In this document: positions 1-6,348 of the stretch, piece by piece
Layout of the letters: the number at the start of each line of letters is the position of its first letter
How positions within the stretch are numbered: position 1 is the first letter of the stretch
DNA from: DASYAE01 sp036501535
Lineage (GTDB): Bacteria > Actinomycetota > Actinomycetes > Streptomycetales > Catenulisporaceae
Direction: 5' to 3'
NCBI GenBank assembly: GCA_036501535.1
Contig: DASYAE010000266.1
Location: 1 to 17,995 of the forward strand
Length of the DNA: 17,995 nt
Notes under the pieces: model-generated
Told to the model about the DNA's origin: nothing
The model's database searches: none
The model's input: only the letters and a program-made list of their open reading frames with translations
Made by a program: the position numbers and the translations under genes

Positions 1-540
1 CGAGGCCCGGTTGACCAGCACCCGGTCGTTGATGGCCAGCGTGTTCTGCATCGAACCGCTGGGAATCCAGTAGGCCTGCACCAGGAACGTCTTGATCAGG
101 AACGCCAGGAACAACGCGAAGACCACCAGGAACGGCAACTCCACGATGAATGGCCGCGGCTTGGTCGGGAAGAGGAACCGCCACACCACCGCGAACGGGA
201 AGACCACCCAGCCGAGCGGCGAGACGGGCTTGCGGACGCCGGACTTGGTGCGGGCGATGCCGTCGTCCGGCTCCTCGGACTCCTCGCCGCCGCCCTCCTC
301 CTCGGCCTCGGACTCGGTGCCGGCCTGCGCTTCCCCGGCGGCCCGCTCGACCTTCTCGGCCCGCTCGGCGCCGGCGCTGCGCGGGACGCGGCCGTTCGAC
401 GCGAAGGCGGCTGCGCCCGCGGCACCTTCGCCCGCGGGACCCGCCGCCGTGACAGCGGCGCGCCCGTCCGGTTCCGTATCCGGATCCGCGGCGCCCTCCT
501 GATCCGTTGCGCTGCGCGCGTCCGGACTGTCTAATGCCAC
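1..540 (-). CDS. lepB: Type I signal peptidase, partial (5' part; C-terminus beyond left edge)
   Basis: Membrane serine protease that cleaves leader peptides from exported proteins on the outer face of the membrane. The first 180 codons are visible. Residues 1-100 are a low-complexity Ala/Glu/Asp-rich, probably disordered cytosolic extension. A hydrophobic stretch follows near 105-124, then a clear membrane segment at about 131-157, then the S-G-S-M-Q-N-T motif with the catalytic Ser at residue 163. The catalytic Lys region lies outside the window. The GTG at 538-540 is chosen because GAGG precedes it by 7 nt and the frame is closed by an upstream TAA. It starts 16 nt after the stop of the neighbouring signal peptidase, so the two are probably co-transcribed. 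Codon 3 is TTA, rare in such genomes. The long acidic N-terminus is absent from the neighbouring paralogue. Confidence 0.93.
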   Translation of the reverse strand, partial: MALDSPDARSATDQEGAADPDTEPDGRAAVTAAGPAGEGAAGAAAFASNGRVPRSAGAERAEKVERAAGEAQAGTESEAEEEGGGEESEEPDDGIARTKSGVRKPVSPLGWVVFPFAVVWRFLFPTKPRPFIVELPFLVVFALFLAFLIKTFLVQAYWIPSGSMQNTLAINDRVLVNRAS

Positions 541-556
541 GTCGAAACCTCGCGTC

Positions 557-1435
557 TCATTGCTCGCTTAGCCTGTCCGGGCCCGTGCCTCTTCGGCGTT
601 TGAATCGCCGGCGCCAACGCCACCGCCGGCGCAGCCGGCGCGAACGCACCAGCCGACCGCCGGCGAGCCGTACCGGCAACGCACCGACCAAGGCGGCCGC
701 CGCAGGCGCGTCGGACGCCCCCGGCAGCTCGCTGACCGCCGCCAGACCCTTCTGATGAAAGGTAGCCGGAACGCTCAGTCCTCCGACGCGACTCGGCGGC
801 CATATCAACACGAACGCGTGACCCACCACATCGCTTATCGGCACAGTACCGTCAGAACCGTTGCTCATGTGGAACCTGGAGTCGGCCGAGTCTCCGCGGT
901 TGTCCCCCATCACCCAGATGTGTCCGGCCGGCACTTTCACGTCGAATCGCATCTGCGAAGGCGCCGCGTTGGGGAACAGGTAGTTGCTCTCGTTCAGGAC
1001 GAGCCCGTTGACGGTGATCTTGCCCTGGGCGTTGCAGCACGCGACCGTGTCGCCCGGGACGCCGATCACCCGCTTGATCAGGTAGCGGTCGGTGCCCGCC
1101 GGCAGCAGGCCGACGAAGGTGAACACGTCCCGTATGTAGCGGACCACGATGTTCTCCCTGGACGGCGCCTGCGGCGGCAGCCAACCCCCCGGGTCCTGGA
1201 AGACCACGATGTCGCCGCGCTGCGGCTGGGAGCCGAACCAGGGCGAGAACTTGTCCACCAGCACCCGGTCGCCGGGCAGGATGGTGTCCTCCATGGACTG
1301 GCTCGGGATGGAGAAGGCCTGGACCGCGAACGTCTTGATGCCGAGCGAGAGCAGCAGGGCGATCACGAGCAGGATCGGCACCTCGCGCCACAGCCGGATC
1401 GGCTTGAGCCGGCGCCTGCGTCCCTTCCCCACCAC
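557..1435 (-). CDS. lepB: Type I signal peptidase (S26 family)
   Basis: Second, complete leader peptidase, 292 residues. An Arg-rich N-terminus (R-R-R-R at 6-9) is followed by a membrane segment at about 19-41. The catalytic Ser47 lies in I-P-S-Q-S-M, and the general-base Lys121 in Y-L-I-K-R-V-I-G-V-P-G-D. The S26 signature G-D-N-R-G-D-S-A-D-S-R is at 177-187. A C-terminal hydrophobic stretch near 245-260 and a strongly Arg-rich tail suggest a second membrane anchor, as in Streptomyces SipX/SipY-type enzymes. A longer frame opens at 1507, but GTG 1435 has an excellent GGAGGAG 7 nt upstream and starts just before the basic N-terminus, so I prefer it. The gene follows rplS after a terminator and leads into the partial lepB at the left edge. 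Confidence 0.94.
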   Translation of the reverse strand: MVGKGRRRRLKPIRLWREVPILLVIALLLSLGIKTFAVQAFSIPSQSMEDTILPGDRVLVDKFSPWFGSQPQRGDIVVFQDPGGWLPPQAPSRENIVVRYIRDVFTFVGLLPAGTDRYLIKRVIGVPGDTVACCNAQGKITVNGLVLNESNYLFPNAAPSQMRFDVKVPAGHIWVMGDNRGDSADSRFHMSNGSDGTVPISDVVGHAFVLIWPPSRVGGLSVPATFHQKGLAAVSELPGASDAPAAAALVGALPVRLAGGRLVRSRRLRRRWRWRRRFKRRRGTGPDRLSEQ

Positions 1436-1442
1436 CGCCGGT

Positions 1443-1449
1443 CTCCTCC
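1443..1449 (-). promoter_or_regulatory. Ribosome binding site of the complete signal peptidase gene
   Basis: GGAGGAG lies 7 nt before GTG 1435. It decides the start against the longer frame that opens at 1507, which has no comparable site. Confidence 0.8.
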
Positions 1450-1529
1450 AGTCTCGTTTTCGTCCACGCAAGTTCTCAGCACACGCAGCCGAACACGAGG
1501 ACCGCACCGCAGGGTAGCGAGAGAGGCTT

Positions 1530-1573
1530 AAGAAAGGCGAGGGCCCCGGTATCCGGTGCGGATCCGGGGCCCT
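1530..1573 (-). terminator. Factor-independent terminator after rplS
   Basis: The arms are 1540-1555 and 1559-1573. They pair over 15 bp (AGGGCCCCGG plus ATCCG) with a single bulged T at 1550 and a 3-nt GTG loop. On the minus strand the hairpin is followed after 3-4 nt by the T-rich run TTTCTT. It begins 39 nt downstream of the rplS stop codon and ends before the lepB leader, so it should end or strongly reduce transcription from rplS into the signal peptidase genes. On the plus strand no T-run follows. Confidence 0.8.
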
Positions 1574-1612
1574 GCGCGTTGTTCCGGAAGTGCGTATACG
1601 CGCTCTTACGCC

Positions 1613-1966
1613 TCAGCGGGCGTAGTCCATGCGCTCCTTGATCTTGGCCTTCTTGCCGCGCAGCTCGCGCAGGTAGTAGAGCTTGGCCCGGCGCACGTCG
1701 CCGCGGGTGACGACCTCGATCTTCTCGATGATCGGGGTGTGCAGCGGGAAGGTGCGCTCCACGCCCACGTTGAAGCTGATCTTGCGCACGGTGAACGTCT
1801 CCCGCACGCCGTCGCCCTGACGCCGGATCACGACGCCCTTGAACTGCTGGATCCGGGAGCGGTTGCCCTCGACGACCCGGACGTGCACGTTCACCGTGTC
1901 GCCGGGGCGGAAGGCCGGGATGTCGGAGCGCATCGACTTCGCGTCGAGCGCGGCGAGCTTCTGCAT
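1613..1966 (-). CDS. rplS: 50S ribosomal protein L19
   Basis: L19 sits at the 30S-50S interface and is part of the large subunit. The 117-residue product carries the family core S-D-I-P-A-F-R-P-G-D-T-V-N-V-H-V near 13-30, V-V-I-R-R-Q-G-D-G-V-R-E-T-F-T-V-R-K near the middle, and the C-terminal R-R-A-K-L-Y-Y-L-R-E-L-R-G-K-K-A-K-I. Length is normal for the family. ATG 1966 is chosen because GAGGAG precedes it by 6 nt and the protein then begins as other L19 proteins do. The frame extends to 2005, but the extra 13 residues are not family-like. It lies 225 nt downstream of trmD, the usual order rpsP-rimM-trmD-rplS, and is followed by a strong terminator. Confidence 0.97.
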   Translation of the reverse strand: MQKLAALDAKSMRSDIPAFRPGDTVNVHVRVVEGNRSRIQQFKGVVIRRQGDGVRETFTVRKISFNVGVERTFPLHTPIIEKIEVVTRGDVRRAKLYYLRELRGKKAKIKERMDYAR

Positions 1967-2054
1967 CGTCTTCTCCTCGCGGATGCCACTGGACAGCCGC
2001 GGCATGGTCGCATCAGTGTGTTTTCACGTCGCCGGGTCTTCGCACCGTGGGTGT

Positions 2055-2070
2055 CGCGCCGCAGGGCGCG
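2055..2070 (-). other. Small hairpin in the rplS leader
   Basis: A perfect 6-bp stem (CGCGCC/GGCGCG) with a CTGC loop lies in the 225-nt trmD-rplS interval, about 90 nt upstream of the rplS start. No T-run follows. It may be a structured element of the L19 leader or chance in GC-rich DNA. Confidence 0.3.
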
Positions 2071-2158
2071 CAGCCGGCTCCCCCAGTGGCAGGAGCAGCG
2101 CGTACCGAGGGGTCAGTCTCTCATGCGCTGCGCTGAACAGTGAAATTGGCCGTTCCGG

Positions 2159-2181
2159 AGCCCGTGCCGTGGGGCCGGGCT
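2159..2181 (-). terminator. Possible weak terminator or attenuator after trmD
   Basis: The 6-bp stem AGCCCG/CGGGCT is extended by GCC/GGC with one bulged base and a 4-nt loop. It begins 11 nt after the trmD stop. No T-run follows directly (CCGGAACGGCC then AATTTC), so termination would be partial at best. Confidence 0.35.
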
Positions 2182-2191
2182 TCAGCGGGCC

Positions 2192-3001
2192 TCAGCGGGC
2201 CTCGTCGGCCCGGTCCGCGGGGTCGGGCGCGCCGAGGGCCGCCAGCGCGGCGCGGTCCTTCTTGTCCAGCGCGGCCGGGTCGAGCCGGGCCAGCAGGTCG
2301 GGGCGGTGCGCGGCGGTGCGGGCCAGCGCCTGGTCGCGGCGCCAGCGGGCGATCGCGCCGTGGTTGCCGGACAGCAGGATCTCGGGCACCGCGCGGCCGC
2401 GCCACTCGGCCGGCTTCGTGTAGACCGGGCCTTCGAGCAGGTTGCTCATGGGGCCGTCGGCGAAGGAGTCGTCCTGCGCGGAGAGCGCGTTGCCGAGCAC
2501 GCCGGGCAGCAGCCGGCCGACGGCCTCGACCATCACCAGGACCGCCACCTCGCCGCCGGCCAGCACGTAGTCGCCGATGGAGAGTTCCTCCACAGGCATC
2601 CACGCGGCCGCCTCGTCGATCACCCGGCGGTCGATGCCCTCGTAGCGGCCGCAGGCGAAGACCAGCCAGGGCCGCGCGGCCAGCTCGGCCGCCTTGGCCT
2701 GGGTGAACGGGCGTCCGCTCGGCGTCGGCACGACGAGGGTCGGCGCCTCGTCCGGGTGGTCGGGACCGGGGCCCTCGCCGAGGACCGCGTCGAGCGCAAG
2801 ACCCCACGGCTCGGGTTTCATGACCATGCCGGGGCCGCCGCCATAAGGCGAGTCGTCGACGGTGCGGTGGACGTCATAGGTCCACTGGCGCAGATCATGA
2901 ACATGTACGTCGAGTAGGCCGCCCTGCGCCGCCTTGCCGATCAGCGAGACGTCAAGCGGCGCAAGGTACTCGGGGAAGATCGTGACGACGTCGATGCGCA
3001 C
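2192..3001 (-). CDS. trmD: tRNA (guanine-N1-)-methyltransferase
   Basis: SPOUT-class enzyme that methylates N1 of G37 in tRNAs reading CNN codons, using S-adenosylmethionine, and prevents +1 frameshifting. The 269-residue product starts M-R-I-D-V-V-T-I-F-P. It has Y-G-G-G-P-G-M-V-M-K-P-E at 53-64, C-G-R-Y-E-G-I-D-R-R at 117-126 and the trefoil-knot cofactor loop S-I-G-D-Y-V-L-A-G-G-E at 141-151, followed by E-A-V-G-R-L-L-P-G-V-L-G-N. All family motifs are present and length is typical. The start is GTG 3001, 5 nt after the rimM stop, implying translational coupling. A tandem 10-bp repeat (TCAGCGGGCC) at 2182-2201 spans the stop codon. Confidence 0.97.
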   Translation of the reverse strand: MRIDVVTIFPEYLAPLDVSLIGKAAQGGLLDVHVHDLRQWTYDVHRTVDDSPYGGGPGMVMKPEPWGLALDAVLGEGPGPDHPDEAPTLVVPTPSGRPFTQAKAAELAARPWLVFACGRYEGIDRRVIDEAAAWMPVEELSIGDYVLAGGEVAVLVMVEAVGRLLPGVLGNALSAQDDSFADGPMSNLLEGPVYTKPAEWRGRAVPEILLSGNHGAIARWRRDQALARTAAHRPDLLARLDPAALDKKDRAALAALGAPDPADRADEAR

Positions 3002-3006
3002 GGCGG

Positions 3007-3585
3007 CTACCCGTCGGTGTCCGCGTCGTCGGTCTCGTCGTCGTCCGCAGCGCTGCGCAGCGTGGCCTCAGGCTCGCTGAGTTCCAGCAGGCCGTCCGGC
3101 GGATCGACGACGACGGTGCCGTGCTTGAGATCCACCTTCGGCACGATCTGCGCGACGAACGGGATAAGCACCTCGCGGCCGTCGGGCCGGCGCACCGCCA
3201 GCAGATCCTGTCCCGTGATGTGCAGCATCTCCGCGACCGTGCCGACCTCGCGGCCGTCCACGGTGACCACGGCCAGGTCGACGAGCTGGTGGTCGTAGTA
3301 CTCGTCCGGGTCGCCGGTCGGCTCGTCCGGATCCATCTCGATCACCAGCAGGGTGTTGCGAAGCGCCTCCGCGGCGGCGCGGTCGCGCGCCTCACGGAAC
3401 CACAGCACCATGCGGCCGTTGCCGGAGTTGGCCGAGATGACGGTCAGCGGGCCGCGCTCCGGCGGGTCGGCGGCCAGGACGGCCCCGGGGGCGAAACGCC
3501 CCTCGGGGTCGTCCGTGCGCACTTCCACGGTGACCTCGCCGCGCAGGCCGTGCGGCTTGCCGATCCGGCCGACGACGAGCCGCAC
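3007..3585 (-). CDS. rimM: 16S rRNA processing protein RimM
   Basis: RimM binds ribosomal protein S19 and assists late maturation of the 30S head. From GTG 3585 the product has 192 residues. The N-terminal RimM barrel holds V-G-R-I-G-K-P-H-G-L-R-G-E-V near 4-17 and E-A-L-R-N-T-L-L. The PRC-barrel half has E-Y-Y-D-H-Q-L-V-D-L, G-Q-D-L-L-A-V and V-L-I-P-F-V-A-Q-I-V. An Asp-rich tail ends the protein. GTG 3585 has GAGGGG 9 nt upstream and places the start where other actinobacterial RimM proteins begin. GTG 3657 with a GGGGG stretch is the alternative and would add 24 Arg/Gly-rich residues. It is in an operon with rpsP and khpA upstream and trmD 5 nt downstream. Confidence 0.93.
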   Translation of the reverse strand: MRLVVGRIGKPHGLRGEVTVEVRTDDPEGRFAPGAVLAADPPERGPLTVISANSGNGRMVLWFREARDRAAAEALRNTLLVIEMDPDEPTGDPDEYYDHQLVDLAVVTVDGREVGTVAEMLHITGQDLLAVRRPDGREVLIPFVAQIVPKVDLKHGTVVVDPPDGLLELSEPEATLRSAADDDETDDADTDG

Positions 3586-3694
3586 CGGCTCGCGCCCCTC
3601 GCCCCGGGACCCGCGGCCCCGGCGCGGCCTCGAACCGGCGACGCGCGCGGCGCTCACCGCGGCGCCCCCATCCGGAACAGGCTCATCGGCCGGC

Positions 3695-3934
3695 TCAGCG
3701 GTAGCCGGGCGCTTCGACCAGGTCGATGCGCACCGCGCGGCCCTCGAGCGCGCCGATCACCGTGCGCAGCGCCTTCGCGGTCCGGCCCTGCCGCCCGATG
3801 ACCTTGCCCAGGTCGTCGGGATGGACCCGCACCTCGAGGATCCGGCCGCGGCGCAGCGCACGGTCCCGGACGACGACTTCGTCCGGGTGGTCGACGATGC
3901 CTTTGACGAGGTGTTCGAGCGCCTCTTCGAGCAT
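3695..3934 (-). CDS. khpA: KH-domain RNA-binding protein KhpA
   Basis: Small single-KH-domain protein (79 residues), commonly encoded between rpsP and rimM in Gram-positive bacteria. In other species it pairs with KhpB and affects cell division and RNA metabolism. The core is V-R-V-H-P-D-D-L-G-K-V-I-G-R-Q-G-R with the G-x-x-G loop (G-R-Q-G) at about 47-50, then T-A-K-A-L-R-T-V-I. ATG 3934 lies 4 nt after the rpsP stop, and GAGG within the rpsP 3' end serves as ribosome binding site, so it is coupled to S16 translation. Length is typical. Confidence 0.93.
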   Translation of the reverse strand: MLEEALEHLVKGIVDHPDEVVVRDRALRRGRILEVRVHPDDLGKVIGRQGRTAKALRTVIGALEGRAVRIDLVEAPGYR

Positions 3935-3938
3935 GTGC

Positions 3939-4433
3939 CTAGGCCTCTTCGGCCGCGGCCTCGGACGGGGTCGCGGCGGGCTCGGCCGGAGCAGCGGAGC
4001 CGCCCTCGGCGGCGCCCTTCGCCGCGCCGTCGCCGGACCGGGCCGGCTTCTCCGAGCGCTTGCGGCCGGCGGTGGTGGCGGCCTTGGGCTCGCTCTCGGC
4101 CTCCTTGGCGGCGGCCTCGAACACCACCCTGCGGTCCGCCTTGGCCTTGGCGATCTTCATCGGCGGCGGGGCGGGCAGGCCCTTGAACTTCTGCCAGTCG
4201 CCGGTGACCTTGAGGATCGAGGCGACCTGGTCGGTCGGCTGGGCGCCGACGCCGAGCCAGTACTGCGCGCGCTCCGAGTTCACCTCGATGAAGGACGGGT
4301 CCTCCTTCGGGTGGTACTTGCCGATCTCCTCGATCGCCCGGCCGTCCCGCTTGGTGCGGGCGTCGGCGACGACGATGCGGTACTGCGGCGAACGGATCTT
4401 GCCCAGACGCTTCAGCTTGATCTTGACTGCCAC
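3939..4433 (-). CDS. rpsP: 30S ribosomal protein S16
   Basis: S16 is a primary assembly protein of the small subunit. The 164-residue product begins M-A-V-K-I-K-L-K-R-L-G-K and continues with P-Q-Y-R-I-V-V-A-D-A-R-T-K-R-D-G-R and I-G-K-Y-H-P, all family signatures. The conserved core ends near residue 85. After it comes a Lys/Ala/Glu-rich tail of about 75 residues that looks disordered; such tails occur in Streptomyces-type S16 but this one is long. GTG 4433 fits the family start and has AGGAG 11 nt upstream. The frame is open to 4574, but that extension is non-homologous. It is the first gene of rpsP-khpA-rimM-trmD. Confidence 0.96.
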   Translation of the reverse strand: MAVKIKLKRLGKIRSPQYRIVVADARTKRDGRAIEEIGKYHPKEDPSFIEVNSERAQYWLGVGAQPTDQVASILKVTGDWQKFKGLPAPPPMKIAKAKADRRVVFEAAAKEAESEPKAATTAGRKRSEKPARSGDGAAKGAAEGGSAAPAEPAATPSEAAAEEA

Positions 4434-4572
4434 GGGAGTGTGGTCTCCTGGTTTCGTAAATCGGGCCGGCCACCGGGCGGCCGCGTGGGGAATTACGGCG
4501 TGCCGGTTGCCGAAAGCGGACGCGGACCGGCGGGAGAGAGGGATCCCGTGCGCTCCGAGTGCTCGACCTGCC

Positions 4573-4578
4573 ATTCTG
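4573..4578 (-). promoter_or_regulatory. Candidate -10 element of the rpsP operon promoter
   Basis: CAGAAT preceded by TGG (extended -10 style) lies 140 nt upstream of the rpsP start, in the 230-nt gap after ffh. No convincing -35 hexamer is seen at 17-18 nt; TGGTCA is 21 nt away. Assignment is by eye only. Confidence 0.35.
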
Positions 4579-4620
4579 CCAGATCCGACAGGGTGCCTTT
4601 GACCACTCGGCAGGATCAGC

Positions 4621-4643
4621 CGGTTCTGACCGAAGATCAGCCG
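4621..4643 (-). terminator. Possible weak hairpin after ffh
   Basis: The 7-bp stem CGGCTGA/TCAG..CCG has a 2-nt bulge and a 7-nt loop. It begins 21 nt downstream of the ffh stop and no T-run follows. It could terminate or pause transcription ahead of the rpsP promoter. Confidence 0.25.
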
Positions 4644-4663
4644 TTCCGCGGGAGCGCCGCAGC

Positions 4664-6217
4664 TCAGCCCAGCAGCTTCTTGAACTCGTCCGGCAGCTCG
4701 AACTCGCTCTGCGCCGCAGCGGCGCCCGCGCCGTTCGCCGCGCCCGCGGGGCCGGCCGCCGCGCGCTGGGCGCGGGCCGCCTCCTCCGCAGCGCGCTTGG
4801 CCGGGCTACCCGACCGGCTGCGGTTCTTGCTGCGCTGCGCCTGCGCGTTCGCCTTGGCCTTGGCGGACATCCGCCGGCCGCTGCCGGCGCCGAAGCCGGG
4901 CAGGCCGGGCACTCCGTTGCGGCCCATCGACTTCATCATCTTCTGCGCCTCGAAGAACCGCTCCACCAGCGCGTTGACCTGGGAGACGGTGACGCCGGAG
5001 CCCTTCGCGATGCGGGCCCGGCGGGAGCCGTTGATGATCTTCGGGTCCTGCCGCTCGGCCGGGGTCATCGACCGGATGATCGCCGAGATCCGGTCGACCT
5101 CCCGGTCGTCCACCTGCGCGAGCTGCTGGCGCATCTCCGCGCCGCCGGGCAGCATGCCCAGGATCTTCTGCAGCGAGCCGAGCTTGCGCACCTGCTCCAT
5201 CTGCGCCAGGAAGTCGTCCAGGGTGAAGCTCTCGCCGCCGAGCAGCCGGCGGGCCATCTCCTCGGACTGCTCCGCGTCGAAGGCCTTCTCGGCCTGCTCG
5301 ATCAGCGAGAGCATGTCGCCCATCCCGAGGATGCGCGAGGCCATCCGGTCCGGGTGGAAGACGTCGAAGTCCTCGAGCTTCTCGCCGTTCGAGGCGAACA
5401 TCACCTGGCGGCCGGTGATCTGGGCCACCGACAGGGCCGCGCCGCCGCGCGCGTCGCCGTCGAGCTTGGTGAGCACGACGCCGTCGAAGCCGACGCCGTC
5501 GAGGAACGCCTGCGCGGTGGTCACGGCGTCCTGACCGACCATCGCGTCCAGCACGAACAGGATCTCGTCCGGCTTCACCGCGTCGCGGATGTTCGCGGCC
5601 TGCCGCATCAGCTGCTCGTCGATGCCCAGGCGGCCGGCCGTGTCGACCACGACCACGTCGTGCATCTTGGTCCGGGCGAACTCGATCGAGTCGCGGGCCA
5701 CCTTCACCGGGTCGCCGACGCCGTTGCCCGGCTCGGGGGCGAAGACCGGCACCCCGGCCCGCTCGCCGACCACCTGCAGCTGGGTCACCGCGTTGGGCCG
5801 CTGCAGGTCGCAGGCCACCAGCACCGGGGCGTGGCCCTGGGACTTGAGCCAGCGGCCGAGCTTGCCGGCCAGCGAGGTCTTGCCGGCGCCCTGCAGGCCC
5901 GCGAGCAGGATGACGGTCGGCGGGCGCTTCGCGTAGCGCAGCCGGCGGGTGTCACCGCCGAGGATCGCGATGAGCTCCTCGTTGACGATCTTGACGACCT
6001 GCTGGGCCGGGTTCAGCGCCTGCGACACCTCGGCGCCGAGCGCGCGCTGCTTGACCGCGGCGACGAACTGCCGCACGGCGGGCAGCGCCACGTCCGCCTC
6101 GAGCAGCGCGATGCGGATCTCCCGGCAGGTGGTGTCGATGTCCTGCTCGGACAGGCGGCCCTTGCCGCGCAGGGACTTGAAGGTGGCTGCCAACCGGTCG
6201 GAAAGCGTGTCGAACAC
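4664..6217 (-). CDS. ffh: Signal recognition particle GTPase Ffh
   Basis: SRP54-type protein. It binds 4.5S RNA and hydrophobic signal sequences of nascent chains and docks on FtsY. The 517-residue product has an N domain (about 1-90) and a G domain with P-loop G-L-Q-G-A-G-K-T-S-L near 107-116. D-L-Q-R-P-N-A, D-T-A-G-R-L and T-K-L-D-G-D-A-R-G-G follow. The Met-rich M domain (about 310-455) includes G-M-L-P-G and an R-R-A-R-I-A-K-G-S-G RNA-binding segment. A basic then Ala-rich tail ends L-P-D-E-F-K-K-L-L-G. GTG 6217 gives V-F-D-T-L-S-D-R-L, the usual family start. The frame opens at TTG 6271, but the extra 18 residues look non-coding; GAGG lies 13 nt from GTG, so the site is weak. It is divergent from the exonuclease gene. 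Confidence 0.96.
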   Translation of the reverse strand: MFDTLSDRLAATFKSLRGKGRLSEQDIDTTCREIRIALLEADVALPAVRQFVAAVKQRALGAEVSQALNPAQQVVKIVNEELIAILGGDTRRLRYAKRPPTVILLAGLQGAGKTSLAGKLGRWLKSQGHAPVLVACDLQRPNAVTQLQVVGERAGVPVFAPEPGNGVGDPVKVARDSIEFARTKMHDVVVVDTAGRLGIDEQLMRQAANIRDAVKPDEILFVLDAMVGQDAVTTAQAFLDGVGFDGVVLTKLDGDARGGAALSVAQITGRQVMFASNGEKLEDFDVFHPDRMASRILGMGDMLSLIEQAEKAFDAEQSEEMARRLLGGESFTLDDFLAQMEQVRKLGSLQKILGMLPGGAEMRQQLAQVDDREVDRISAIIRSMTPAERQDPKIINGSRRARIAKGSGVTVSQVNALVERFFEAQKMMKSMGRNGVPGLPGFGAGSGRRMSAKAKANAQAQRSKNRSRSGSPAKRAAEEAARAQRAAAGPAGAANGAGAAAAQSEFELPDEFKKLLG

Positions 6218-6233
6218 GGCGCCGTCAGATCCT

Positions 6234-6267
6234 CTGCTCGGGGTTGGGGAAGCTCGGGTGCGAGCAG
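6234..6267. repeat. Inverted repeat with alternative pairings in the ffh leader
   Basis: CTGCTCG (6234-6240) and CGAGCAG (6261-6267) are perfectly complementary over 7 bp. An inner GCTCG (6252-6256) can pair with CGAGC (6261-6265) across a 4-nt loop, so the two hairpins exclude each other. It lies 17-50 nt upstream of the ffh start in the divergent ffh/exonuclease region. Confidence 0.35.
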
Positions 6268-6308
6268 TCAAGCCTAACCCGTGGCCGGGCTTTGTCGGTG
6301 CCGTCGCC

Positions 6309-6314
6309 TAGTGT
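6309..6314 (+). promoter_or_regulatory. Candidate -10 element of the exonuclease gene
   Basis: TAGTGT is a common actinobacterial -10 form. It ends 34 nt before GTG 6349 and immediately precedes an in-frame ATG at 6316, which would lie at or before the transcription start. No good -35 hexamer is visible. Confidence 0.4.
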
Positions 6315-6348
6315 GATGGACAGTCAACTGGAAGGGTCGGTGACGACC

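Noticed and set aside
92..502. Plus-strand open frame opposite the partial signal peptidase
   Set aside because: It is Ser/Pro/Ala-rich antisense sequence without a ribosome binding site; the minus-strand signal peptidase is clear.
6218..6271. Longer ffh start at TTG 6271
   Set aside because: The added residues are not family-like, and the GTG at 6217 matches the normal Ffh N-terminus.
4559..6277. Long plus-strand open frame of over 500 codons antisense to ffh
   Set aside because: Its product is His/Leu/Arg-rich low-complexity sequence, as produced by the opposite strand of GC-rich genes, and ffh on the minus strand is unmistakable.
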